Positions 24,782-38,664 of a DNA stretch of 64,000 nucleotides are shown here, in pieces. Made by a program: the position numbers and the translations under genes. This stretch comes from Clusia tigrina. Lineage: Eukaryota > Arthropoda > Insecta > Diptera > Clusiidae. Under the pieces are notes generated by a model, which saw only the letters and a program-made list of their open reading frames with translations, made no database searches and was not told where the DNA came from. The number at the start of each line of letters is the position of its first letter. Positions within the stretch are counted from its first letter, which is position 1. The stretch covers positions 98,998,542 through 99,062,541 of the forward strand of contig OV050032.1 in NCBI GenBank assembly GCA_920105625.2. Reading direction: 5' to 3'.

Positions 24782-26733
24782 TTGCAACATACAAATGCTT
24801 GTCACTTTTTACTGGAGCGTCATAAAACCTTGAAATTTTGTAACAATAAAGTACTCGAGCCTCTTGTCAATTTAAGCCATCGCTCAAAGCTATGCTACCC
24901 TAGAGTCCCAAATCAAACACTGATAAAACTTCAAACGCCCCTCACTTCTTTAAGGTTCGTCCTACACCTATCAAAGTTTGCAACATACAAATGCTTGTAA
25001 CTTTTTACTGGAGCGTCATAAAACCTTGAAATTTTGTAACAATAAAGTACTCGAGCCTCTTGTCAATTTACGACATCGCTCGAAGCTATGCTACCCTAGA
25101 GTCCCAAATCAAACACTGATAAAACTTCAAACGTCTCTAGCTTCTATACGGTACGTCCTACACCTATCAAAGTTTGCAACATACAAATGCTTGTAACTTT
25201 TTACTGGTGCGTCATAAAACCTTGAAATTTTGTAACAATGAAGTACCCGAGCCTCTTTTCAATTTAAGCCATCGCTCAAAGCTATGCTACGCTTGAGTCC
25301 CAAATCAAACACTGATAAAACTTCAAACGCCCCTAACTTTTATACGGTACGTCCTACACCTATCAAAGTTTGCAACATACAAATGCTTGTATCTTTTTAC
25401 TGGAGCGTCATAAAACCTTGAAATTTGGTAACAATAAAGTACTCGAGCCTCTTGTCAATTTAAGCTATCGCTCAAAGCTATGCTACCCTAGAGTCCCAAA
25501 TCAAACACTGATAAAACTTCAAATGGCCCTAACTTCTTAACGGTACGTCCTACACCTATCAAAGTTTGAAACATACAAATGCTTGTAACTTTTTACTGGA
25601 GCGTCATAAAACCTTGAAGTTTTGTAACAATAAAGTACTCGAACCTCTTGTCAATTTAAGCCATCGCTCAACGCTGTGCTACCCTTGAGTCCCACATCAA
25701 ACACTGATAAAACTTCAAACGCCCCTAACTTCTTTACGGTACGTCCTACACCTATCAAAGTTGGCAACATAGAAATGCTTGTAACTTTTTACTGGAGCGT
25801 TATAAAACATTGAAATTTTGTAACAATGAAGTACTCGAGCCTCTTAAAATTTAAGCTATCGCTCAAAGCTATGCTACCCTAGAGTCCCAAATCAAACACT
25901 GATAAAACTTCAAATGGCCCTAACTTCTATACGGTACGTCCTACACCTATCAAAGTTTGCAAGATACAAATGCTTGTAACTTTTTACTGGAGCGTCATAA
26001 AACCTTGAAATTGTGTAACAATAAAGTACTCGAGCCTCTTGTCAATTTAAGCCATCGCTCAAAGCTATGCTACCCCAGAGTCCCAAATCAAACTCTGATA
26101 AAACTTCAAACGCCCGTAACTTCTTTTCGGTACGTCCTACACCTATCAATGTTTGCAACATACAAATGCTTGTAACTTTTTACTGGAGCGTCATAAAACC
26201 TTGAAATTTTGTAACAATAAAGTACTCGACCCTCTTGTCAATTTAAGCTATCGCTGAAAGCTTTGCTACCCTAGAATCCTAAATCAAACACTGATAAAAC
26301 TTCAACCGCCCCTAACTTCTATACGGTACGTCCTACACCTATCAAAGTTGGCTACATTCAAATGCTTGTAACTTTTTACTGGAGCGTCGTAAAACCTTGA
26401 AATTTTGTAACAATGAAGTACCCGAGCCTCTTGTCAATTTAAGATATCGCTCAAAGCTATGCTACCCTTGAGTCCCAAATCAAACACTGATAAAACTTCA
26501 AATGGCCCTAACTTCTTTACGGTACGTCCTACACCTATCAAAGTTTGCAACATTCAAATGCTTGTAACTTTTTACTGGAGCGTCATAAAACCTTGAAAAC
26601 AATTAAGTACTCGAGCCTCTTGTCAATTTAAGCCATCGCTCAAAGCTATGCTACCCTAGAATCCCAAATCAAACACTGATATAACTTCAAACGCCCCTAA
26701 CTTCTTTACGGTACGTCCTACACCTATCAAAGT
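24782..26733 (+). repeat. 1952-bp tandem duplication, first copy
   Basis: Ten monomers p5-p14. They are repeated immediately at 26734-28685 with a constant 1952-bp offset (24782/26734, 24978/26930, 25957/27909). Private variants shared only by these two include CTTGTCACTTTTT in p5 and GGCTACATTC in p13. Confidence 0.9.
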
Positions 26734-28685
26734 TTGCAACATACAAATGCTTGTCACTTTTTACTGGAGCGTCATAAAACCTTGAAATTTTGTAACAATA
26801 AAGTACTCGAGCCTCTTGTCAATTTAAGCCATCGCTCAAAGCTATGCTACCCTAGAGTCCCAAATCAAACACTGATAAAACTTCAAACGCCCCTAACTTC
26901 TTTAAGGTTCGTCCTACACCTATCAAAGTTTGCAACATACAAATGCTTGTAACTTTTTACTGGAGCGTCATAAAACCTTGAAATTTTGTAACAATAAAGT
27001 ACTCGAGCCTCTTGTCAATTTACGACATCGCTCGAAGCTATGCTACCCTAGAGTCCCAAATCAAACACTGATAAAACTTCAAACGTCTCTAGCTTCTATA
27101 CGGTACGTCCTACACCTATCAAAGTTTGCAACATACAAATGCTTGTAACTTTTTACTGGTGCGTCATAAAACCTTGAAATTTTGTAACAATGAAGTACCC
27201 GAGCCTCTTTTCAATTTAAGCCATCGCTCAAAGCTATGCTACGCTTGAGTCCCAAATCAAACACTGATAAAACTTCAAACGCCCCTAACTTTTATACGGT
27301 ACGTCCTACACCTATCAAAGTTTGCAACATACAAATGCTTGTATCTTTTTACTGGAGCGTCATAAAACCTTGAAATTTGGTAACAATAAAGTACTCGAGC
27401 CTCTTGTCAATTTAAGCTATCGCTCAAAGCTATGCTACCCTAGAGTCCCAAATCAAACACTGATAAAACTTCAAATGGCCCTAACTTCTTAACGGTACGT
27501 CCTACACCTATCAAAGTTTGAAACATACAAATGCTTGTAACTTTTTACTGGAGCGTCATAAAACCTTGAAGTTTTGTAACAATAAAGTACTCGAACCTCT
27601 TGTCAATTTAAGCCATCGCTCAACGCTGTGCTACCCTTGAGTCCCACATCAAACACTGATAAAACTTCAAACGCCCCTAACTTCTTTACGGTACGTCCTA
27701 CACCTATCAAAGTTGGCAACATAGAAATGCTTGTAACTTTTTACTGGAGCGTTATAAAACATTGAAATTTTGTAACAATGAAGTACTCGAGCCTCTTAAA
27801 ATTTAAGCTATCGCTCAAAGCTATGCTACCCTAGAGTCCCAAATCAAACACTGATAAAACTTCAAATGGCCCTAACTTCTATACGGTACGTCCTACACCT
27901 ATCAAAGTTTGCAACATACAAATGCTTGTAACTTTTTACTGGAGCGTCATAAAACCTTGAAATTGTGTAACAATAAAGTACTCGAGCCTCTTGTCAATTT
28001 AAGCCATCGCTCAAAGCTATGCTACCCCAGAGTCCCAAATCAAACTCTGATAAAACTTCAAACGCCCGTAACTTCTTTTCGGTACGTCCTACACCTATCA
28101 ATGTTTGCAACATACAAATGCTTGTAACTTTTTACTGGAGCGTCATAAAACCTTGAAATTTTGTAACAATAAAGTACTCGACCCTCTTGTCAATTTAAGC
28201 TATCGCTGAAAGCTTTGCTACCCTAGAATCCTAAATCAAACACTGATAAAACTTCAACCGCCCCTAACTTCTATACGGTACGTCCTACACCTATCAAAGT
28301 TGGCTACATTCAAATGCTTGTAACTTTTTACTGGAGCGTCGTAAAACCTTGAAATTTTGTAACAATGAAGTACCCGAGCCTCTTGTCAATTTAAGATATC
28401 GCTCAAAGCTATGCTACCCTTGAGTCCCAAATCAAACACTGATAAAACTTCAAATGGCCCTAACTTCTTTACGGTACGTCCTACACCTATCAAAGTTTGC
28501 AACATTCAAATGCTTGTAACTTTTTACTGGAGCGTCATAAAACCTTGAAAACAATAAAGTACTCGAGCCTCTTGTCAATTTACGCCATCGCTCAAAGCTA
28601 TGCTACCCTAGAGTCCCAAATCAAACACTGATAAAACTTCAAACGCCCCTAACTTTTTTACGGTACGTCCTACACCTATCAAAGT
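26734..28685 (+). repeat. 1952-bp tandem duplication, second copy
   Basis: This is the second p5-p14 run. It ends in an ordinary p14 (28498), where the first copy ends in a p14/p4 hybrid. It shares CTTGTCACTTTTT and GGCTACATTC with the first copy. The related run at 30254 lacks both variants, so the duplication is younger than the spread of the 23-monomer unit. Confidence 0.9.
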
Positions 28686-29469
28686 TTGCAACATACAAAT
28701 GCTTGTAACTTTTTACTGGAGCGTCATAAAACCTTGAAGTTTTGTAACAATAAAGTACTCGAGCATCTTGTCAATTTAAGTTATCGCTCAAAGCTATGCT
28801 ACCCTAGAGTCCCAAATCAAACAGTGATAAAACTTCAAACGCCCCTAACTTCTTTTCGGTACGTCCTACACCTATCAATGTTTGCAACATACAAATGCTT
28901 GTAACTTTTTACTGGAGCGTCATAAAACCTTGAACTTTTGTAACAATAAAGTACTCGACCCTCTTGTCAATTTAAGCTATCGCTCAAAGCTATGCTACCC
29001 TAGAGTCCCAAATCAAACACTGATAAAACTTCAAACGCCCCTAACTTCTATACGGTACGTCCTACACCTATCAAAGTTGGCAACATTCAAATGCTTGTAA
29101 CTTTTTACTGGAGCGTCTTAAAACCTTGAAATTTTGTAACAATGAAGTACCCGAGCCTCTTGTCAATTTAAGCCATCGCTCAAAGCTATGCTACCCTGGA
29201 ATCCCAAATCAAACACTGATAAAACTTCAAATGGCCCTAACTTCTTTACGGTACGTCCTACACCTATCAAAGTTTGCAACATACAAATGCTTGTAACTTT
29301 TTACTGGAGCGTCATAAAACCTTGAAATTGTGTAACAATAAAGTACTCGAGCCTCTTGTCAATTTAAGCCATCGCTCAAAGCTATGCTACCCTAGAGTCC
29401 CAAATCAAACACTGATAAATATTCAAACGCCCCTAACTTCTTTACGGCACGTCCTACACATATCAAAGT

Positions 29470-32400
29470 TAGCAACATTCAAATGCTTGTAACTGTTTAC
29501 TGGAGCGTCATAAAACCTTGAAATTTTGTAACAATGAAGTACGCGAGCCTCTTGTCAATTTAAGCCATCGCTCAAAGCTATGCTACCCTTGAGTGCCAAA
29601 TCAAACACTGATAAAACTTCAAACGCCCCTAACTTCTTTACGGTACGTCCTACACCTATCAAAGTTTGCAACATACAAATGCTTGTAACTTTTTACTGGA
29701 GCGTCATAAAACCTTGAAATTTTGTAACAATGAAGTACCCGAGCCTCTTGTCAATTTAAGCTATCGCTCAAAGCTATGCTACCCTTGAGTCCCAAATCAA
29801 ACACTGATAAAACTTCAAATGGCCCTAACTTCTTTACGGTACGTCCTACAGCTATCAAAGTTTGCAACATTCAAATGCTTGTAACTTTTTACTGGAGCGT
29901 CATAAAACCTTGAAATTTTGTAACAATAAAGTACCCGAGCCTCTTGTCAATTTAAGTTATCGCGCAAAGCTATGCTACCCTTGAGTCCCAAATCAAACAC
30001 TGATAAAACTTCAAACGCCCCTAACTTCTTTACGGTACGTCCTACACCTATCAAAGTTGGCAACATTCAAATGCTTTTAACTTTTTACTGGAGCGTCATA
30101 AAACCTTGAAATTTTGTAATAATAAAGTACTCGAGCCTCTTGTCAATTTAAGCCATCGCTCAAAGCTATGCTACCCTAGAATCCCAAATCAAACACTGAT
30201 ATAACTTCAAACGCCCCTAACTTCTTTACGGTACGTCCTACACCTATCAAAGTTTGCAACATACAAATGCTTGTAACTTTTTACTGGAGCGTCATAAAAC
30301 CTTGAAATTTTGTAACAATAAAGTACTCGAGCCTCTTGTCAATTTAAGCCATCGCTCAAAGCTATGCTACCCTAGAGTCCCAAATCAAACACTGATAAAA
30401 CTTCAAGCGCCCCTAACTTCTTTAAGGTTCGTCCTACACCTATCAAAGTTTGCAACATACAAATGCTTGTAACTTTTTACTGGAGCGTCATAAAACCTTG
30501 AAATTTTGTAACAATAAAGTACTCGAGCCTCTTGTCAATTTACGACATCGCTCGAAGCTATGCTACCCTAGAGTCCCAAATCAAACACTGATAAAACTTC
30601 AAACGTCTCTAGCTTCTATACGGTACGTCCTACACCTATCAAAGTTTGCAACATACAAATGCTTGTAACTTTTTACTGGTGCGTCATACAACCTTGAAAT
30701 TTTGTAACAATGAAGTACCCGAGCCTCTTTTCAATTTAAGCCATCGCTCAAAGCTATGCTACGCTTGAGTCCCAAATCAAACACTGATAAAACTTCAAAC
30801 GCCCCTAACTTTTATACGGTACGTCCTACACCTATCAAAGTTTGCAACATACAAATGCTTGTATCTTTTTACTGGAGCGTCATAAAACCTTGAAATTTGG
30901 TAACAATAAAGTACTCGAGCCTCTTGTCAATTTAAGCTATCGCTCAAAGCTATGCTACCCTAGAGTCCCAAATCAAACACTGATAAAACTTCAAATGGCC
31001 CTAACTTCTTAACGGTACGACCTACACCTATCAAAGTTTGAAACATACAAATGCTTGTAACTTTTTACTGGAGGGTCATAAAACCTTGAAGTTTTGTAAC
31101 AATAAAGTACTCGAACCTCTTGTCAATTTAAGCCATCGCTCAACGCTGTGCTACCCTTGAGTCCCACATCAAACACTGATAAAACTTCAAACGCCCCTAA
31201 CTTCTTTACGGTACGTCCTACACCTATCAAAGTTGGCAACATAGAAATGCTTGTAACTTTTTACTGGAGCGTTATAAAACATTGAAATTTTGTAACAATG
31301 AAGTACTCGAGCCTCTTAAAATTTAAGCTATCGCTCAAAGCTATGCTACCCTAGAGTCCCAAATCAAACACTGATAAAACTTCAAATGGCCCTAACTTCT
31401 ATACGGTACGTCCTACACCTATCAAAGTTTGCAACATACAAATGCTTGTAACTTTTTACTGGAGCGTCATAAAACGTTGAAATTGTGTAACAATAAAGTA
31501 CTCGAGCCTCTTGTCAATTTAAGCCATCGCTCAAAGCTATGCTACCCCAGAGTCCCAAATCAAACTCTGATAATACTTCAAACGCCCGTAACTTCTTTTC
31601 GGTACGTCCTACACCTATCAATGTTTGCAACATACAAATGCTTGTAACTTTTTACTGGAGCGTCATAAAACCTTGAAATTTTGTAACAATAAAGTACTCG
31701 ACCCTCTTGTCAATTTAAGCTATCGCTGAAAGCTTTGCTACCCTAGAATCCTAAATCAAACACTGATAAAACTTCAACCGCCCCTAACTTCTATACGGTA
31801 CGTCCTACACCTATCAAAGTTGGCAACATTCAAATGCTTGTAACTTTTTACTGGAGCGTCGTAAAACCTTGAAATTTTGTAACAATGAAGTACCCGAGCC
31901 TCTTGTCAATTTAAGATATCGCTCAAAGCTATGCTACCCTTGAGTCCCAAATCAAACACTGATAAAACTTCAAATGGCCCTAACTTCTTTACGGTACGTC
32001 CTACACCTATCAAAGTTTGCAACATTCAAATGCTTGTAACTTTTTACTGGAGCGTCATAAAACCTTGAAAACAATAAAGTACTCGAGCCTCTTGTCAATT
32101 TACGCCATCGCTCAAAGCTATGCTACCCTAGAGTCCCAAATCAAACACTGATAAAACTTCAAACGCCCCTAACTTTTTTACGGTACGTCCTACACCTATC
32201 AAAGTTTGCAACATACAAATGCTTGTAACTTTTTACTGGAGCGTCATAAAACCTTGAAGTTTTGTAACAATAAAGTACTCGAGCATCTTGTCAATTTAAG
32301 TTATCGCTCAAAGCTATGCTACCCTAGAGTCCCAAATCAAACAGTGATAAAACTTCAAACGCCCCTAACTTCTTTTCGGTACGTCCTACACCTATCAATG

Positions 32401-35332
32401 TTTGCAACATACAAATGCTTGTAACTTTTTACTGGAGCGTCATAAAACCTTGAACTTTTGTAACAATAAAGTACTCGACCCTCTTGTCAATTTAAGCTAT
32501 CGCTCAAAGCTATGCTACCCTAGAGTCCCAAATCAAACACTGATAAAACTTCAAACGCCCCTAACTTCTATACGGTACGTCCTACACCTATCAAAGTTGG
32601 CAACATTCAAATGCTTGTAACTTTTTACTGGAGCGTCTTAAAACCTTGAAATTTTGTAACAATGAAGTACCCGAGCCTCTTGTCAATTTAAGCCATCGCT
32701 CAAAGCTATGCTACCCTGGAATCCCAAATCAAACACTGATAAAACTTCAAATGGCCCTAACTTCTTTACGGTACGTCCTACACCTATCAAAGTTTGAAAT
32801 ATACAAATGCTTGTATCTTTTTACTGGAGCGTCATAAAACCTTGAAATTTTGTAACAATAAAGTACTCGAGCCTCTTGTCAATTTAAGCTATCGCTCAAA
32901 GCTATGCTACCCTCGAGTCCTAAATCAAACACTGATCAAACTTCAAATGGCCCTAACTTCTATACGGTACGTCCTACACCTATCAAAGTTTGCAACATAC
33001 AAATGCTTGTATCTTTTTACTGGAGCGTCATAAAACCTTGAAATTTTGTAACAATAAAGTACTCGAGCCTCTTGTCAATTTAAGCTATCGCTCAAAGCTA
33101 TGCTGCGCTTGAGTCCCAAATCAAACACTGATAAAACTTCAAACGCCCCTAACTTCTATACGGTACGTCCTACAACTATCAAAGTTTGCAACATACAAAT
33201 GCTTGTAACTTTTTACTGGAGCGTCATAAAACCTTGAAATTTTGTAACAATGAAGTACCCGAGCCTCTTGTCAATTTAAGTTATCGCTCAAAGCTATGCT
33301 ACCCTTGAGTCCGAAATCAAACACTGATAAAACTTCAAATGGCCCTAACTTCTATACGGTACGTCCTACACCTATCAAAGTTTGCAACATTCAATTGCTT
33401 GTAACTTTTTACTGGAGCGCCATAAAACCTTGAAATTTTGTAATAATAAAGTACTCGAGCCTCTTGTCAATTTAAGCCATAGCTCAAAGCTATGCTACCC
33501 TAAAGTCCCAAATGAAACACTGATAAAACTTCAAAGGCCCTAACTTCTATACCGTACGTCCTACAACTATCAAAGTTTGCAACATACAAATGCTTGTAAC
33601 TTTTTACTGGAGCGTCATAAAACATTGAAATTTTGTAACAATGAAGTACTCGAGCCTCTTAAAATTTAAGCTATCGCTCAAAGCTATGCTACCCTAGAGT
33701 CCCAAATCAAACACTGATAAAACTTCAAACGCCCCTAACTTCTTTACGGTACGTCCTACACCTATCAAAGTTTGCAACATACAAATGCTTGTAACTTTTT
33801 ACTGGAGCGTCATAAAACCTTGAAATTGTGTAACAATAAAGTACTCGAGCCTCTTGTCAATTTAAGCCATCGCTCAAAGCTATGCTACCCCAGAGTCCCA
33901 AATCAAACACTGATAAAACTTCAAACGCCCGTAACTTCTTTTCGGTACGTCCTACACCTATAAATGTTTGCAACATACAAATGCTTGTAACTTTTTACTG
34001 GAGCGTCATAAAACCTTGAAATTTTGTAACAATAAAGTACTCGACCCTCTTGTCAATTTAAGCTATCGCTCAAAGCTTTGCTACCCTAGAATCCCAAATC
34101 AAACACTGATAAAACTTCAACCGCCCCTAACTTCTATACGGTACTTCCTACACCTATCAAAGTTGGCAACATTCAAATGCTTGTAACTTTTTACTGGAGC
34201 GTCATAAAACCTTGAAATTTTGTAACAATGAAGTACCCGAGCCTCTTGTCAATTTAAGCCATCGCTCAAAGCTAAGCTACCCTTGAGTCCCAAATCAAAC
34301 ACTGATAAAACTTCAAATGGCCCTAACTTCTTTACGGTACGTCATACACCTATCAAAGTTTGCAACATTCAAATGCTTGTAACTTTTTACTGGAGCGTCA
34401 TAAAACCTTGAAAACAATAAAGTACTCGAGCCTCTTGTCAATTTAAGCCATCGCTCAAAGCTATGCTACCCTAGAGTCCCAAATCAAACACTGATAAAAC
34501 TTCAAACGCCCCTAACTTTTTTACGGTACGTCCTACACCTATCAAAGTTTGCAACATACAAATGCTTGTAACTTTTTACTGGAGCGTCATAAAACCTTGA
34601 AGTTTTGTAACAATAAAGTACTCGAGCATCTTGTCAATCTAAGTTATCGCTCAAAGCTATGCTACCCTAGAGTCCCAAATCAAACAGTGATAAAACTTCA
34701 AACGCCCCTAACTTCTTTTCGGTACGTCCTACACCTATCAATGTTTGCAACATACAAATGCTTGTAACTTTTTACTGGAGCGTCATAAAACCTTGAACTT
34801 TTGTAACAAAAAAGTACTCGACCCTCTTGTCAATTTAAGCTATCGCTCAAAGCTATGCTACCCTAGAGTCCCAAATCAAACACTGATAAAACTTCAAACG
34901 CCCCTAACTTCTATACGTTACGTCCTACACCTATCAAAGTTGGCAACATTCAAATGCTTGTAACTTTTTACTGGAGCGTCTTAAAACCTTGAAATTTTGT
35001 AACAATGAAGTACCCGAGCCTCTTGTCAATTTAAGCCATCGCTCAAAGCTATGCTACCCTGGAATCCCAAGTCAAACACTGATAAAAATTCAAATGGCCC
35101 TAACTTCTTTACGGTACGTCCTACACCTATCAAAGTTTGAAATATACAAATGCTTGTATCTTTTTACTGGAGCGTCATAAAACCTTGAAATTTTGTAACA
35201 ATAAAGTACTCGAGCCTCTTGTCAATTTAAGCTATCGCTCAAAGCTATGCTACCCTCGAGTCCTAAATCAAACACTGATAAAACTTCAAATGGCCCTAAC
35301 TTCTTTACGGTACGTCCTACACCTATCACAGT
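29470..35332 (+). repeat. HOR derivative, copy D (p1-p22 then p11-p18)
   Basis: Types p1-p22 run from 29470 to 33771. The array then returns to p11 (33772) and continues p12-p18 (33968-35137). The 2343-bp offset between 31429/33772, 32206/34549 and 32402/34745 marks the partial tandem copy. Types p22 and p10 share CATTGAAATT and CTCTTAAAATTTAAG, so misalignment of p22 with p10 explains why p11 follows p22. At 35333 the order dissolves into block D. Confidence 0.86.
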
Positions 35333-36900
35333 TTGAAATATACAAATGCTTGTATCTTTTTACTGGAGCGTCATAAAACCTTGAAATTTTGTAACAATAA
35401 AGAACTCGAGCATCTTGTCAAATTAAGCTATCGCTCAAAGCTATTCTACCCTTGAGTCCCAAATCAAACACTGATAAAACTTCAAACACCCCTAACTTCT
35501 TTACGGTACGTCCTACTCCTATCAAAGTTGGCAACATACAAATGCTTATAACTTTTTACTGGAGCGTCATAAAACCTTGAAATTTTGTAACAATAAAGTA
35601 CTCGAGCCTCTTGTCAATTTAAGCCATCGCTCAAAGCTATGCTACCCTAGACTCCCAAATCAAACACTGATAAAACTTCAAATGGCCCTAACTTCAATAC
35701 GGTACGTCCTACACCTATCAAAGTTTGCAACATACAAATGCTTGTAAATTTTTACTGGAGCGTCATAAAACCTTGAAATTTTGTAACAATGAAGTACCCG
35801 AGCCTCTTGTCAATTTAAGCTATCGCTCAAAGCTATGGTACCCTAGAGTCCCAAATCAAACACTGATAAAACTTCAAATGGCTCTAACTTCTATACGGTA
35901 TGTCCTACACCTATCAAAGTTTGCAACATACAAATGCTTGTATCTTTTTACTGGAGCGTCTTAAAACCTTGAAATTTTGTAACAATGAAGTACCCGAGCC
36001 TCTTGTCAATTTAAGCCATCGCTCAAAGCTATGCTACCCTGGAATCCCAAATCAAACACTGATAAAACTTCAAATGGCCCTAACTTCTTTACGGTACGTC
36101 CTACACCTATCAAAGTTTGAAACATACAAATGCTTGTATCTTTTTACTGGAGCGTCATAAAACCTTGAAATTTTGTAACAATAAAGTACTCGAGCCTCTT
36201 GTCAATTTAAGCTATCGCTCAAAGCTATGCTACCCTAGAGTCCTAAATCAAACACTGATCAAACTTCAAATGGCCCTAACTTCTATACGGTACGTCCTAC
36301 ACCTATCAAAGTTTGCAACATACAAATGCTTGTATCTTTTTACTGGAGCGTCATAAAACCTTGAAATTTTGTAACAATAAAGTACTCGAGCCTCTTGTCA
36401 ATTTAAGCTATCGCTCAAAGCTATGCTACGCTTGAGTCCCAAATCAAACACTGATAAAACTTCAAACGCCCCTAACTTCTATACGGTACGTCCTACACCT
36501 ATCAAAGTTGGCAACATTCAAATGCTTGTAACTTTTTACTGGAGCGTCTTAAAACCTTGAAATTTTGTAACAATGAAGTACCCGAGCCTCTTGTCAATTT
36601 AAGCCATCGCTCAAAGCTATGCTACCCTGGAATCCCAAATCAAACACTGATAAAACTTCAAATGGCCCTAACTTCTTTACGGTACGTCCTACACCTATCA
36701 AAGTTTGAAACATACAAATGCTTGTATCTTTTTACTGGAGCGTCATAAAACCTTGAAATTTTGTAACAATAAAGTACTCGAGCCTCTTGTCAATTTAAGC
36801 TATCGCTCAAAGCTATGCTACCCTAGAGTCCTAAATCAAACACTGATCAAACTTCAAATGGCCCTAACTTCTATACGGTACGTCCTACACCTATCAAAGT
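35333..36900 (+). repeat. 1764-bp-offset repeat, first copy (block D)
   Basis: Eight monomers recur at 37097-38664: 35725/37489, 36117/37881, 36557/38321 and 36705/38469 all differ by 1764 bp. Both copies share AGAACTCGAGCATC with TCAAATTAAG, TGTAAATTTTTACTGG and GGTATGTCC. The single ATTCAATTGC monomer at 36901-37096 separates them. Confidence 0.88.
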
Positions 36901-37096
36901 TTGCAACATTCAATTGCTTGTAACTTTTTACTGGAGCGCCATAAAACCTTGAAATTTTGTAATAATAAAGTACTCGAGCCTCTTGTCAATTTAAGCCATA
37001 GCTCAAAGCTATGCTACCCTAAAGTCCCAAATGAAACACTGATAAAACTTCAAACGCCCCTAACTTCTATACGGTACGTCCTACACCTATCAAAGT

Positions 37097-38664
37097 TGGT
37101 AACATTCAAATGCTTGTATCTTTTTACTGGAGCGTCATAGAACCTTGAAATTTTGTAACAATAAAGAACTCGAGCATCTTGTCAAATTAAGCTATCGCTC
37201 AAAGCTATGCTACCCTTGAGTCCCAAATCAAACACTGATAAAACTTCAAACGCCCCTAACTTCTTTACGGTACGTCCTACTCCTATCAAAGTTGGCAACA
37301 TACAAATGCTTGTAACTTTTTACTGGAGCGTCATAAAACCTTGAAATTTTGTAACAATAAAGTACTCGAGCCTCTTGTCAATTTAAGCCATCGCTCAAAG
37401 CTATGCTACCCTAGAGTCCCAAATCAAACACTGATAAAACTTCAAATGGCCCTAACTTCAATATGGTACGTCCTACACCTATCAAAGTTTGCAACATACA
37501 AATGCTTGTAAATTTTTACTGGAGCGTCATAAAACCTTGAAATTTTGTAACAATGAAGTACCCGAGCCTCTTGTCAATTTAAGCTATCGCTCAAAGCTAT
37601 GCTACCCTAGAGTCCCAAATCAAACACTGATAAAACTTCAAATGGCTCTAACTTCTATACGGTATGTCCTACACCTATCAAAGTTTGCAACATACAAATG
37701 CTTGTATCTTTTTACTGGAGCGTCTTAAAACCTTGAAATTTTGTAACAATGAAGTACCCGAGCCTCTTGTAAATTTAAGCCATCGCTCAAATCTATGCTA
37801 CCCTGGAATCCCAAATCAAACACTGATAAAACTTCAAATGGCCCTAACTTCTTTACGGTACGTCCTACACCTATCAAAGTTTGAAACATACAAATGCTTG
37901 TATCTTTTTACTGGAGCGTCATAAAACCTTGAAATTTTGTAACAATAAAGTACTCGAGCCTCTTGTCAATTTAAGCTATCGCTCAAAGCTATGCTACCCT
38001 AGAGTCCTAAATCAAACACTGATCAAACTTCAAATGGCCCTAACTTCTATACGGTCCGTCCTACACCTATCAAAGTTTGCAACATACAAATGCTTGTATC
38101 TTTTTACTGGAGCGTCATAAAACCTTGAAATTTTGTAACAATAAAGTACTCGAGCCTCTTGTCAATTTAAGCTATCGCTCAAAGCTATGCTACGCTTGAG
38201 TCCCAAATCAAACACTGATAAAACTTCAAACGCCCCTAACTTCTATACGGTACGTCCTACACCTATCAAAGTTGGCAACATTCAAATGCTTGTAACTTTT
38301 TACTGGAGCGTCTTAAAACCTTGAAATTTTGTAACAATGAAGTACCCGAGCCTCTTGTCAATTTAAGCCATCGCTCAAAGCTATGCTACCCTGGAATCCC
38401 AAATCAAACACTGATAAAACTTCAAATGGCCCTAACTTCTTTACGGTACGTCCTACACCTATCAAAGTTTGAAACATACAAATGCTTGTATCTTTTTACT
38501 GGAGCGTCATAAAACCTTGAAATTTTGTAACAATAAAGTACTCGAGCCTCTTGTCAATTTAAGCTATCGCTCAAAGCTATGCTACCCTAGAGTCCTAAAT
38601 CAAACACTGATCAAACTTCAAATGGCCCTAACTTCTATACGGTACGTCCTACACCTATCAAAGT
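37097..38664 (+). repeat. 1764-bp-offset repeat, second copy (block D)
   Basis: Partner of 35333-36900. Single-base differences such as AAATCTATGC (about 37791) and GGTCCGTCC (about 38054) are private to this copy. Confidence 0.87.

Larger units (their letters stand above)
23998..29469 (+). repeat. 28-monomer HOR derivative, copy C (p5-p14 doubled, p18-p22 lost)
   Basis: The order is p1-p14 (23998-26733), then p5-p17 again (26734-29273), then p23 (29274), for 5472 bp. The monomer at 26546 is a hybrid: its left part has the p14 deletion CCTTGAAAAC and its right part has the p4 marks CTAGAATCCC and GATATAAC. That places the exchange inside one monomer. After p17 (29078) the array jumps straight to p23, skipping five monomers. 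Confidence 0.87.
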
